This document shows, in pieces, positions 1 through 5,141 of a DNA stretch of 11,121 nucleotides. How positions within the stretch are numbered: position 1 is the first letter of the stretch; the number at the start of each line of letters is the position of its first letter. The stretch spans positions 1 to 11,121 of the forward strand of contig JAFGJU010000057.1 in NCBI GenBank assembly GCA_016928935.1. Direction: 5' to 3'. Position numbers and translations under genes: made by a program. The notes beneath the pieces were generated by a model that ran no database searches, was not told where the DNA came from, and saw only the letters and a list, made by a program, of their open reading frames with translations. Source of the DNA: Candidatus Eiseniibacteriota bacterium. Lineage in GTDB: Bacteria > Eisenbacteria > RBG-16-71-46 > JAFGJU01.

Positions 1-88
1 CCTCACAGTCAACGGAACCCTCGATGTTGAGGCCGCACTGGCACACGAACACGCCTATTCTGAGACCCCCCTCAGTCTCTGCTACCAT
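1..88 (-). CDS. hdrA: HdrA-family FAD/iron-sulfur subunit, N-terminal fragment (cut by window edge)
   Basis: Only the first 29 codons are present; the gene continues past the left edge. After a short acidic start, the peptide reads RIGVFVCQCGLNI, the characteristic HdrA opening (hydrophobic strand, then C-x-C-G with Cys16 and Cys18), and a further Cys28 follows. HdrA is the flavoprotein of heterodisulfide-reductase-type complexes; in known complexes its FAD splits electron pairs between ferredoxin and a second acceptor. The ATG at 88-86 is preceded by an AAGGGGG ribosome-binding site about 10 nt upstream. Being last in a korDABC-mvhD-hdrCB series on the same strand supports the call, because HdrA is the physical partner of both HdrBC and MvhD. 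The FAD domain and the remaining ferredoxin clusters cannot be seen here, so full length and domain fusions are unknown. Confidence 0.85.
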   Translation of the reverse strand, partial: MVAETEGGLRIGVFVCQCGLNIEGSVDCE

Positions 89-135
89 TCTTCGCACCCC
101 CTTTGCGCGATGTCATTCTCGTTCCGGTGTCTCAT
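82..135 (-). CDS. possible 17-codon leader micro-ORF ahead of hdrA
   Basis: The 70-nt gap between the HdrCB-like gene and hdrA contains an ATG (135-133) with a well-placed AGGAG six nt upstream. It opens a 17-codon frame (MRHRNENDIAQRGCEEW) whose TAG stop overlaps the start of hdrA: the hdrA ATG at 88-86 lies inside the last sense codons and stop of the micro-ORF. This arrangement is what a translational-coupling or leader peptide would look like. No family is recognised and such a short frame can arise by chance, so this is a candidate only. The alternative is that the AGGAG is fortuitous and only the AAGGGGG site directly before hdrA is used. Confidence 0.25.
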   Translation of the reverse strand: MRHRNENDIAQRGCEEW

Positions 136-158
136 GTCGGTCTCCTGGCGCTAACGGT

Positions 159-1301
159 CTACTTCACGAGTGAGGAGGCCAAAAGCACGGCCAGATCCTC
201 CACCTCTATCTTGGATTCCTCCGGAAAACCGGTGTCGTTCATGGCGCACATGAAGTGTATCTTGCACTTGGCGCACGCGGTGGCCAGCAAGTCGGAGCCC
301 GTCCTTCTGGCCTCAGTCAGGCGGCCGGTCTGGATGGCCTTGGAGTGAATGCCGCAGTTCATCCAGCCGCTCGTGCCGCAGCAGACGGATGAGTTCCTGG
401 AGCGCCTCATGTCCTTGAAAGAATCCCCGCAGATGGCCTTGAGCAAGTTCCTGGGCTGTTCGTACACGTTGAGGAAGCGGCCCAGGCGGCAGGGATCCTG
501 GAACGTGACCCGCTTCGAGTTCTTCCGGAACTTGAGCGCACCCGACGCAACGTGCTTGTCCAGAAGCTCCGTCAGGTGCATGACCTCGAACGGGAGGGCA
601 CCCACGAATTCAGGGTAGTACACCTTGAGCGTCGTCACGCACTCCGGGCAAGCGCTCACTATCTTCGTGGCTCCGGTGGCCTTTATCTTTTCGACGTTGT
701 GTCTGGCCAGCATCTTGAAGTTCTCTATGTCGCCGCCCCACAGAAGGTCGTGTCCGCAGCACCTCTCGTCCGGCATCACGACCGGCTCTATGCCCACGGC
801 GTTCAGCAGCTTCACGGTCGAGCGCGCAATCTCGGACGTGTTGACGTTCAGCTTCTCGAAGAAAGCGTCAAAATACGGTATGCACCCGACGAAGTAGAGC
901 CAGTCCGACTTCTCGGCGATCTTCAGGTCCGGCGTCACCCAGCCCATCCTCTGCTGCTTGAGCTCGGGAGCGGTCATTATCCTCATCAGAAGCTGGAAGG
1001 CGCTCCCGTGCGAGCACTGAGCCTCCTTTCCATCCTTGTACGCGTCCGCGCGCGCCAGCCTGGTCAGGTCCACGTAGTCCACGTCCGAGGGGCATCTCTC
1101 GCTGCAGAGCCTGCAGGTGAGGCAGTGCCAGATGGTGTCGTCCTTGAGCGCGTCCTCGTCGCCGGCGACCGCGTTGGCGACGGTCTTCCTGGGCGAGAAA
1201 GAGCCGTTCGTACGCGCCACCGGGCAGACCGCGGTGCACTTGCCGCAGTCCAGGCACAGTCTGGCTCCGGTGAGCTTTATTGCCTCGATGAGTTCCTTCA
1301 C
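159..1301 (-). CDS. fused HdrC-HdrB (HdrD-like) iron-sulfur/CCG-domain protein
   Basis: A 380-residue soluble protein with two parts. Residues 1-75 form a ferredoxin-like HdrC portion with two [4Fe-4S] motifs: Cys16/19/22/26 and Cys60/63/66/70. Residues from about 134 form the HdrB portion with two CCG (cysteine-rich) domains: Cys140, Cys181-Cys182 (CCGHD), Cys218-Cys221, then Cys271, Cys307-Cys308 (CCGTS), Cys343-Cys346. In HdrB these cysteines hold the non-cubane [4Fe-4S] clusters that reduce a disulfide or comparable acceptor. No transmembrane stretch is visible and no cytochrome b (HdrE) gene is adjacent, so a cytoplasmic HdrABC-type role fits better than a membrane HdrDE. The start is GTG at 1301-1299, with AGGAGG about 5 nt upstream; that site overlaps the TGA of the preceding mvhD-like gene, implying coupled translation. 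The oxidant is unknown; methanogen CoM-S-S-CoB is unlikely in a bacterium, and related CCG proteins also occur in lactate and glycerol-3-phosphate oxidation. Confidence 0.85.
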   Translation of the reverse strand: MKELIEAIKLTGARLCLDCGKCTAVCPVARTNGSFSPRKTVANAVAGDEDALKDDTIWHCLTCRLCSERCPSDVDYVDLTRLARADAYKDGKEAQCSHGSAFQLLMRIMTAPELKQQRMGWVTPDLKIAEKSDWLYFVGCIPYFDAFFEKLNVNTSEIARSTVKLLNAVGIEPVVMPDERCCGHDLLWGGDIENFKMLARHNVEKIKATGATKIVSACPECVTTLKVYYPEFVGALPFEVMHLTELLDKHVASGALKFRKNSKRVTFQDPCRLGRFLNVYEQPRNLLKAICGDSFKDMRRSRNSSVCCGTSGWMNCGIHSKAIQTGRLTEARRTGSDLLATACAKCKIHFMCAMNDTGFPEESKIEVEDLAVLLASSLVK

Positions 1302-1311
1302 CGGATCCTCC

Positions 1312-1908
1312 TCATTTCCTCAAGGGGCTCGGGCCGACGCGCCTGACTTTCTCGGTGAACTCGTCCAGCACCGCGCCCAGCGTGCGGCCGTCCGGCCCCG
1401 GTATCCACTCGAGTCGCAACCTGTCCGCCTCGAGGCCCAGGAGCGACACCAGTTTCTTGGATGTCTCGAACATCTCGGCCTGTCTCTCGTTGCCGAAGTA
1501 GTAGTGGCACTTGCCCGGCCGGCAGCCGCACACTATGACCCCGTCCGCGCCCAGCTCGAAAGCCTTCAGCACCATGCTGGGTTGGACCCTACCCGAACAC
1601 ATGACGTGCACGAACCTGACGGCCGTGCCTCCTGCGCCCGGTCCGTTCGCGCCGTCCGCTTCCTGCCCGTCGCCGCACCACTCACACACGAAGGCGACTA
1701 TCCTGGGCTCGAACCGGGCACCGCCCGCCGCCGCGCCTTTGCTCGCCGTAGCCGCCTCAACGGGGGCCGCATCAGTGGGGGCCGACTTCAGCGGGTTCTC
1801 TTTTTTGGACGCCGCCGGCTTGGGGGCTCCGGTTCCGGCGGTCGCGCCGACCTTCTTTGCGGCCGGCCGTGCCTTTGGCGTTCCGGAGGCTTGCTTTTCC
1901 TTCTTCAT
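1312..1908 (-). CDS. mvhD: MvhD/FlpD-family [2Fe-2S] electron-transfer subunit with low-complexity N-terminal tail
   Basis: The 198-residue product has a recognisable MvhD/FlpD core from about residue 67: PRIVAFVCEWC (Cys75, Cys78), VMCSGRV (Cys104), and CGCRPGKCHY (Cys127, Cys129, Cys134), ending in a helical LRLEWI...EFTEKV tail. In methanogens MvhD carries a [2Fe-2S] cluster and wires the electron donor to HdrA; here the neighbours are kor genes and hdr genes, so the likely role is electron entry to or exit from HdrA. Residues 1-66 are almost entirely Ala, Lys, Pro, Gly, Ser and Thr, resembling a disordered, positively charged linker; the usual family members begin near the core. The ATG at 1908 has an AGAGGA site directly upstream, and no ATG, GTG or TTG start occurs between the tail and the core, so the extension looks truly translated. 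A Gly/Ala-rich insert (residues about 81-95) follows the first Cys pair. Confidence 0.88.
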   Translation of the reverse strand: MKKEKQASGTPKARPAAKKVGATAGTGAPKPAASKKENPLKSAPTDAAPVEAATASKGAAAGGARFEPRIVAFVCEWCGDGQEADGANGPGAGGTAVRFVHVMCSGRVQPSMVLKAFELGADGVIVCGCRPGKCHYYFGNERQAEMFETSKKLVSLLGLEADRLRLEWIPGPDGRTLGAVLDEFTEKVRRVGPSPLRK

Positions 1909-1927
1909 GTCCTCTCTACCTGATGTG

Positions 1928-1951
1928 CCGTCCGAGTGACTGCTCGGTCGG
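1928..1951 (-). other. intercistronic hairpin between korC and mvhD-like gene
   Basis: On the transcribed strand the arms CCGACCGAG and CTCGGACGG pair with a single A-A mismatch around a 6-nt loop, giving eight GC-rich pairs. It sits in the 52-nt gap after the korC stop, the widest gap between genes of the operon on the korC side. There is no T-run after the 3' arm, so it is not a standard rho-independent terminator. It could stabilise or process the mRNA so that Kor and Hdr subunits are made in different amounts; that role is inference. Confidence 0.5.
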
Positions 1952-1960
1952 TAGCCGGGC

Positions 1961-2512
1961 TCAGGGCAAGGGTTGGGCCTTGAGCCCGTACTCGTACCCC
2001 TGTTCGAAGGCGTTCTCGTTGAGGTCCTTCGTCGCCGCCGGCACCGCTTCGAGTATGGCCGTCTTCATCGAGTCGTGACTGACTATCTTGGTGACGCCCG
2101 CGAAAAACCCGAGCATCACGATGTTCGCCACTATCTTCCTTCCCAGTTCCTCCGCCATCCTGGTCGAGTGGATGGCGTAGACCTTCACCGTCTTGTTCAT
2201 CCTCTGCGGCGTCACGAGGTCCTCGTCTATGAGCATGACGCCGTTGTCAGGCATGCCGGGCTCGAACTTGACGCACGCCTCCTGGGACATCACCACCAGC
2301 ACCGCCGGTTTGACCGGATGCGGATAATGCACGGGGGTCTCCGACACCACCACGCCCGCGGCGCAGGCTCCACCCCTGGACTCCGGTCCGTAGCTCTGTG
2401 TGAAAGTGGCGTGTTTCTTGTCGTATATGGAGGCCGCCTTCCCCACGATGTAGCCCGCGAGGAGTATGCCCTGCCCGCCAAACCCTGCGAATCTGAGTTC
2501 GGTTCTAGCCAT
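1961..2512 (-). CDS. korC: 2-oxoacid:ferredoxin oxidoreductase, gamma subunit
   Basis: The 183-residue protein begins with RFAGFGGQGILLAG (residues 7-20) and carries SYGPESRGG (40-48), the two signatures of the pyruvate/2-oxoacid:ferredoxin oxidoreductase gamma domain. In the multi-subunit enzymes this domain binds CoA and completes the active site that converts a 2-oxoacid plus CoA to acyl-CoA, CO2 and reduced ferredoxin. The ATG at 2512 is preceded by GGAGGC five nt upstream and lies 10 nt after the korB stop. Size is normal for the separate gamma subunit. Sequence alone does not distinguish 2-oxoglutarate from branched-chain 2-oxoacid specificity; the D-A-B-C gene order favours the Kor type. 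Confidence 0.93.
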   Translation of the reverse strand: MARTELRFAGFGGQGILLAGYIVGKAASIYDKKHATFTQSYGPESRGGACAAGVVVSETPVHYPHPVKPAVLVVMSQEACVKFEPGMPDNGVMLIDEDLVTPQRMNKTVKVYAIHSTRMAEELGRKIVANIVMLGFFAGVTKIVSHDSMKTAILEAVPAATKDLNENAFEQGYEYGLKAQPLP

Positions 2513-2522
2513 AGTGCCTCCG

Positions 2523-3422
2523 TTACTCGCCGTCCATGGGGATTTCGGTCTTGTCCACGCTGCGCTCCGGTATCGGAATGTTGAACCTGCCTCCGAGGGC
2601 CTGTTTCATCATGTCCAGGTACGTGGGGCGCTCTATGTCGACGAACTTGCCGACTATGATCTTGCCGTCCTTGCCCATCGCGACGGAGGCGGGGTCCGCG
2701 CCGTGCCTTATCACCGAGTTCTCCTGATATGACTTCATCATGTCCAGGCCGGTTCCCAAGCGGTTGAGCCTGCCGAACAGGGTGGGGCAGGGGGATATCA
2801 CCTCGACCACGCTGAACCCTCTCCTCAGGATGGCTTCCTGCATCGAGTTCTTGAGCCTCCGCGTGTCCAGGGCGGTCCAGCGCGCGACGTAGGTGGCCCC
2901 GCTGGCCGCGGCCAGGTGCGGGATGTTGAACGGAAACTCGAAGTTCCCGTACGGCGTGGTAGTCGACCTCGAGCCCAGCGGCGTCGTGGGAGCGCCCTGA
3001 CCGCCGGTCATCCCGTAGTTGAAGTTGTTGACGCAGATGACGGTGATGTCCATGTTCTTCCTGGCGGTGTGGATGAAATGGTTGCCGCCTATGGATATGA
3101 GGTCGCCGTCGCCGGAGAACACTATGACCTTGAGGCTGGGATTCCCGAGATGCAGTCCAACCGCGAACGGCAGTGCCCTGCCGTGAGTGGTGTGGAACGA
3201 GTCTAGGTTCAGATAGCCGGCAACCCTGCCCGTGCAGCCTATTCCGGACACCACGGAGATCTTCTCAAGCGGAATCCCGCAGTCCCTGACTGCGTTTATG
3301 AACGCGGTGAGGCTCGTCCCAAGCCCGCATCCCGAGCACCAGATGTGTGGGATCCTGTCCTGCCGCAGGAGCACGTCCATCGGATGGTGCTCGACTATCG
3401 TGGACTCTTGCTGCTGTATCAT
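2523..3422 (-). CDS. korB: 2-oxoacid:ferredoxin oxidoreductase, beta subunit (thiamine diphosphate-binding)
   Basis: The 299-residue subunit holds thiamine diphosphate and one [4Fe-4S] cluster. WCSGCG (Cys29, Cys32), GIGCTGR (Cys63) and SPCPT (Cys211) give four candidate cluster cysteines. The thiamine-diphosphate/Mg motif is GDGD at 104-107 followed by NNFNYGMTGGQ at 132-142, and THGRALPFAVG (79-89) is also typical of the family. The open frame extends 67 codons farther upstream, but that part lies antiparallel to nothing recognisable and overlaps korA in another frame. The real start is the ATG at 3422-3420, with AGGAGGG seven nt upstream and a classic ATGA overlap with the korA stop, implying translational coupling and equal subunit stoichiometry. 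Confidence 0.95.
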   Translation of the reverse strand: MIQQQESTIVEHHPMDVLLRQDRIPHIWCSGCGLGTSLTAFINAVRDCGIPLEKISVVSGIGCTGRVAGYLNLDSFHTTHGRALPFAVGLHLGNPSLKVIVFSGDGDLISIGGNHFIHTARKNMDITVICVNNFNYGMTGGQGAPTTPLGSRSTTTPYGNFEFPFNIPHLAAASGATYVARWTALDTRRLKNSMQEAILRRGFSVVEVISPCPTLFGRLNRLGTGLDMMKSYQENSVIRHGADPASVAMGKDGKIIVGKFVDIERPTYLDMMKQALGGRFNIPIPERSVDKTEIPMDGE

Positions 3423-4573
3423 GCGGCGGCCCTCCTGATTGCTTCCAGGATGTTGTCCGGGTTGTGTGTTCCTCCGCCTGCGTGCGGGACCAGAATCGTC
3501 TTGGCCTTTCCGTGAGCGCACCGCTCCACCTCCAGCGATATCTGGCCGCAGTTGATCTCGGGGACCACGAAGCCCTTCGTCTTGCCGGCCAGCTCGTCTA
3601 TCTTGCTCTCGGGGAAAGGCCACACCACAATGAGGCGAAACACTCCCACCTTTATGCCCTCGGCGCGGGCGTTCTCGATCGCGAGCTGAGAGGTTCGCGC
3701 GGAGATTCCGTACGAGCAGACGATGACGTCGGCGTCCTCGCAGCTTTCCTCCTCGTACTCGGTGATCTTCTCGCGGTTCTTTCGTATCTTCTCCACCAGC
3801 CGCCCAATCATGTCCGCCTGAGCCTCCTCGCTGATGACCGGATAGCCCCTCCTGTCGTGCGTCAGGCCCGTGATGTGCATCTTGTATCCCTGGCCGGCGA
3901 GGGCCATCTGAGGCACGCCGTCGGGGTCCGGTTCATACGGAAGGTACTTCTCGGGCGGCACCCGCGGCGTCCGCCTGGGAGTGCGCTCGATCTTGTCGGC
4001 GGGAGGAATGACTACCCTTTCCGTCATGTGCCCGACGACTTCGTCGCCCATCACAAGCACCGGGGTCCGGTACTGCTCTGCGAGGTTGAAGGCCTTCACA
4101 GTGAAGTCGAAACACTCCTGCGGCGAGGAGGGGCTCAGAGCGATTATCTCATACGGGCCGTGCGAGCCCCATTTCGCCTGCATCATGTCGGCCTGGCCCA
4201 CGAGGGTCGGGAGGCCCGTGGAGGGACCCCCTCTCTGCACGTTCACTATTACGCACGGGGTCTCGGTGACGACGCCCAGGCCCAGGTTCTCCATCATGAG
4301 GCTGAAGCCCGGCCCGCTGGTGGCGGTCATCGCCTTCTGGCCCGCCCACGCCGCGCCCAGGAGCGCGTTCATCGAAGCGAGCTCGTCTTCCATCTGGATG
4401 AAGATGCCGCCCACCTGCGGCAGCCTCTCCGCCATGTGCTCCGCCACCTCGGTGGAGGGGGTGATGGGATAACCGGCAAAGAAGCGGCACCCCGCTGCGA
4501 GTGCGCCCTCGCCGAACGCCTCGTTGCCGCTCAGAAAGTGCTCACCAGTGAGCACGCCGCTTTCAGTTTCCAA
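3419..4573 (-). CDS. korA: 2-oxoacid:ferredoxin oxidoreductase, alpha subunit (TTG start)
   Basis: The product is 384 residues if started at the TTG at 4573-4571. Family signatures are GYPITPSTE (34-42), TSGPGF (85-90) and QRGGPSTGLPT (113-123), and the C-terminal half has the transketolase-C-like fold typical of KorA. The alpha subunit forms the pyrimidine-binding part of the thiamine diphosphate site and helps fix substrate choice. I chose TTG because GGAGGT lies eight nt upstream of it, whereas the in-frame ATG at 4648 would produce a basic non-family extension inside korD, and the GTG at 4555 lacks a ribosome-binding site. The chosen start overlaps the end of korD by 11 nt. The 2-oxoglutarate specificity is assigned from the korDABC gene order and general resemblance; a valine- or other oxoacid-specific enzyme is possible. 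Confidence 0.93.
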   Translation of the reverse strand: METESGVLTGEHFLSGNEAFGEGALAAGCRFFAGYPITPSTEVAEHMAERLPQVGGIFIQMEDELASMNALLGAAWAGQKAMTATSGPGFSLMMENLGLGVVTETPCVIVNVQRGGPSTGLPTLVGQADMMQAKWGSHGPYEIIALSPSSPQECFDFTVKAFNLAEQYRTPVLVMGDEVVGHMTERVVIPPADKIERTPRRTPRVPPEKYLPYEPDPDGVPQMALAGQGYKMHITGLTHDRRGYPVISEEAQADMIGRLVEKIRKNREKITEYEEESCEDADVIVCSYGISARTSQLAIENARAEGIKVGVFRLIVVWPFPESKIDELAGKTKGFVVPEINCGQISLEVERCAHGKAKTILVPHAGGGTHNPDNILEAIRRAAA

Positions 4574-4886
4574 CTTTCTCCACCTCCGTTTTCTTCTCCT
4601 TTGTTGCGTCCACGGTGTAGATGGCAAACTCGGGACAGAGCATGTCACAAAGCTTGCAGTTGACGCAGGCCTCCTCGTTCTTCGGGTAGGGATAATGGTA
4701 CCCCTTCGAATTGAACTCGTACGACAGCTCCAGAACGTCCCTCGGGCAGTATTCGACGCAGAAACCGCACCCCTTGCACCTCTCCTTTATGATGAAGACC
4801 TTCCCCTTGGGCATCTGCAGCTTGTCGATGTCCAGGGGAGTTCTCCAGTACTTTGGCTTCTCAGAGGAAGTTGAGGGCTCTCCCAT
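4563..4886 (-). CDS. korD: 2-oxoacid:ferredoxin oxidoreductase, delta (ferredoxin) subunit
   Basis: A 107-residue protein with two [4Fe-4S] motifs: Cys37/40/43-Cys47-Pro and Cys74/77/80-Cys84-Pro, separated by a short linker with the YHYPYP segment seen in KorD-type ferredoxin subunits. It carries electrons from the Kor active site out to soluble ferredoxin, or here perhaps to the MvhD/Hdr module. An upstream in-frame GTG at 4922 would add 12 residues, but only the ATG at 4886 has a clear GGAGGT site nine nt upstream. First gene of the operon, about 80 nt downstream of a strong promoter. Confidence 0.93.
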   Translation of the reverse strand: MGEPSTSSEKPKYWRTPLDIDKLQMPKGKVFIIKERCKGCGFCVEYCPRDVLELSYEFNSKGYHYPYPKNEEACVNCKLCDMLCPEFAIYTVDATKEKKTEVEKVGN

Positions 4887-4971
4887 GTTATCCGAACCTC
4901 CATGCGACACGCGGCGAAGCACTTTCTGGCGAAAACACTGCGAATACGGTGTATCTAACTGTAAGAGATTT

Positions 4972-5001
4972 AGTATATTCCCCCGTCGGCTTGCCTGTCA
5001 A
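4972..5001 (-). promoter_or_regulatory. sigma-70 type promoter of the kor-hdr operon
   Basis: On the minus strand a perfect TTGACA (-35, at 5001-4996) is followed after 18 nt by TATACT (-10, at 4977-4972), five of six consensus bases. Transcription would start near 4965, leaving a 5' leader of roughly 80 nt before korD. It is the best promoter match in the window and suggests substantial basal expression of the energy operon. Confidence 0.75.
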
Positions 5002-5029
5002 ACTATTTGTGTCGCCGCCTGCCGGTCCC

Positions 5030-5065
5030 GCCGCTTGGGCAACTGTCAGGTTGTGTGCAAGCGGC
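5030..5065. repeat. nested inverted repeat in the divergent intergenic region
   Basis: Outer arms GCCGCTTG (5030-5037) and CAAGCGGC (5058-5065) are perfect complements; nested within are CAAC (5040-5043) and GTTG (5050-5053) around the loop TGTCAG. The structure overlaps the weak -35 of the rightward promoter and sits about 30 bp behind the korD -35. It could be an operator for a dimeric regulator acting on one or both promoters, or simply a cruciform-prone sequence. No known operator consensus was recognised. Confidence 0.45.
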
Positions 5066-5079
5066 TCAGGTGATAGGAT
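5051..5079 (+). promoter_or_regulatory. probable extended -10 promoter for sprA
   Basis: TGATAGGAT (5071-5079) reads as an extended -10 element (TGn plus TAGGAT, four of six bases). A poor -35, TTGTGT (5051-5056), lies 17 nt upstream. Transcription would start near 5086, leaving about 55 nt of leader before the sprA ATG. The weak -35 lies inside a dyad, compatible with regulated expression, but the match is modest. Confidence 0.4.
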
Positions 5080-5141
5080 TCGGCCGCGGCTCGTTTTTTG
5101 CAACGACAAACACGGCAACCCGTTGTGGACGCTGTAACGCA

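Noticed and set aside
3423..3623. 67-codon upstream extension of korB to the ATG at 3623
   Set aside because: The extension overlaps korA, is compositionally unlike the family, and the ATG at 3422 has an ideal AGGAGGG site and ATGA coupling.
3347..4663. 438-codon plus-strand frame opposite korA
   Set aside because: It covers the complement of well-recognised korA and parts of korB and korD, and its product is a low-complexity shadow rich in Arg, His and Leu.
4887..4922. GTG start of korD at 4922
   Set aside because: No ribosome-binding site precedes it, whereas the ATG at 4886 has GGAGGT at good spacing.
4944..4954. small dyad ATAC-GGT-GTAT in the korD leader as an operator
   Set aside because: Only four base pairs per arm; expected often by chance and matches no known operator I can name.
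5007..5141. 45-codon upstream extension of sprA
   Set aside because: It would place a Cys/Arg-rich stretch before a textbook signal peptide and cover the predicted promoter; ATG 5142 directly starts the signal peptide.
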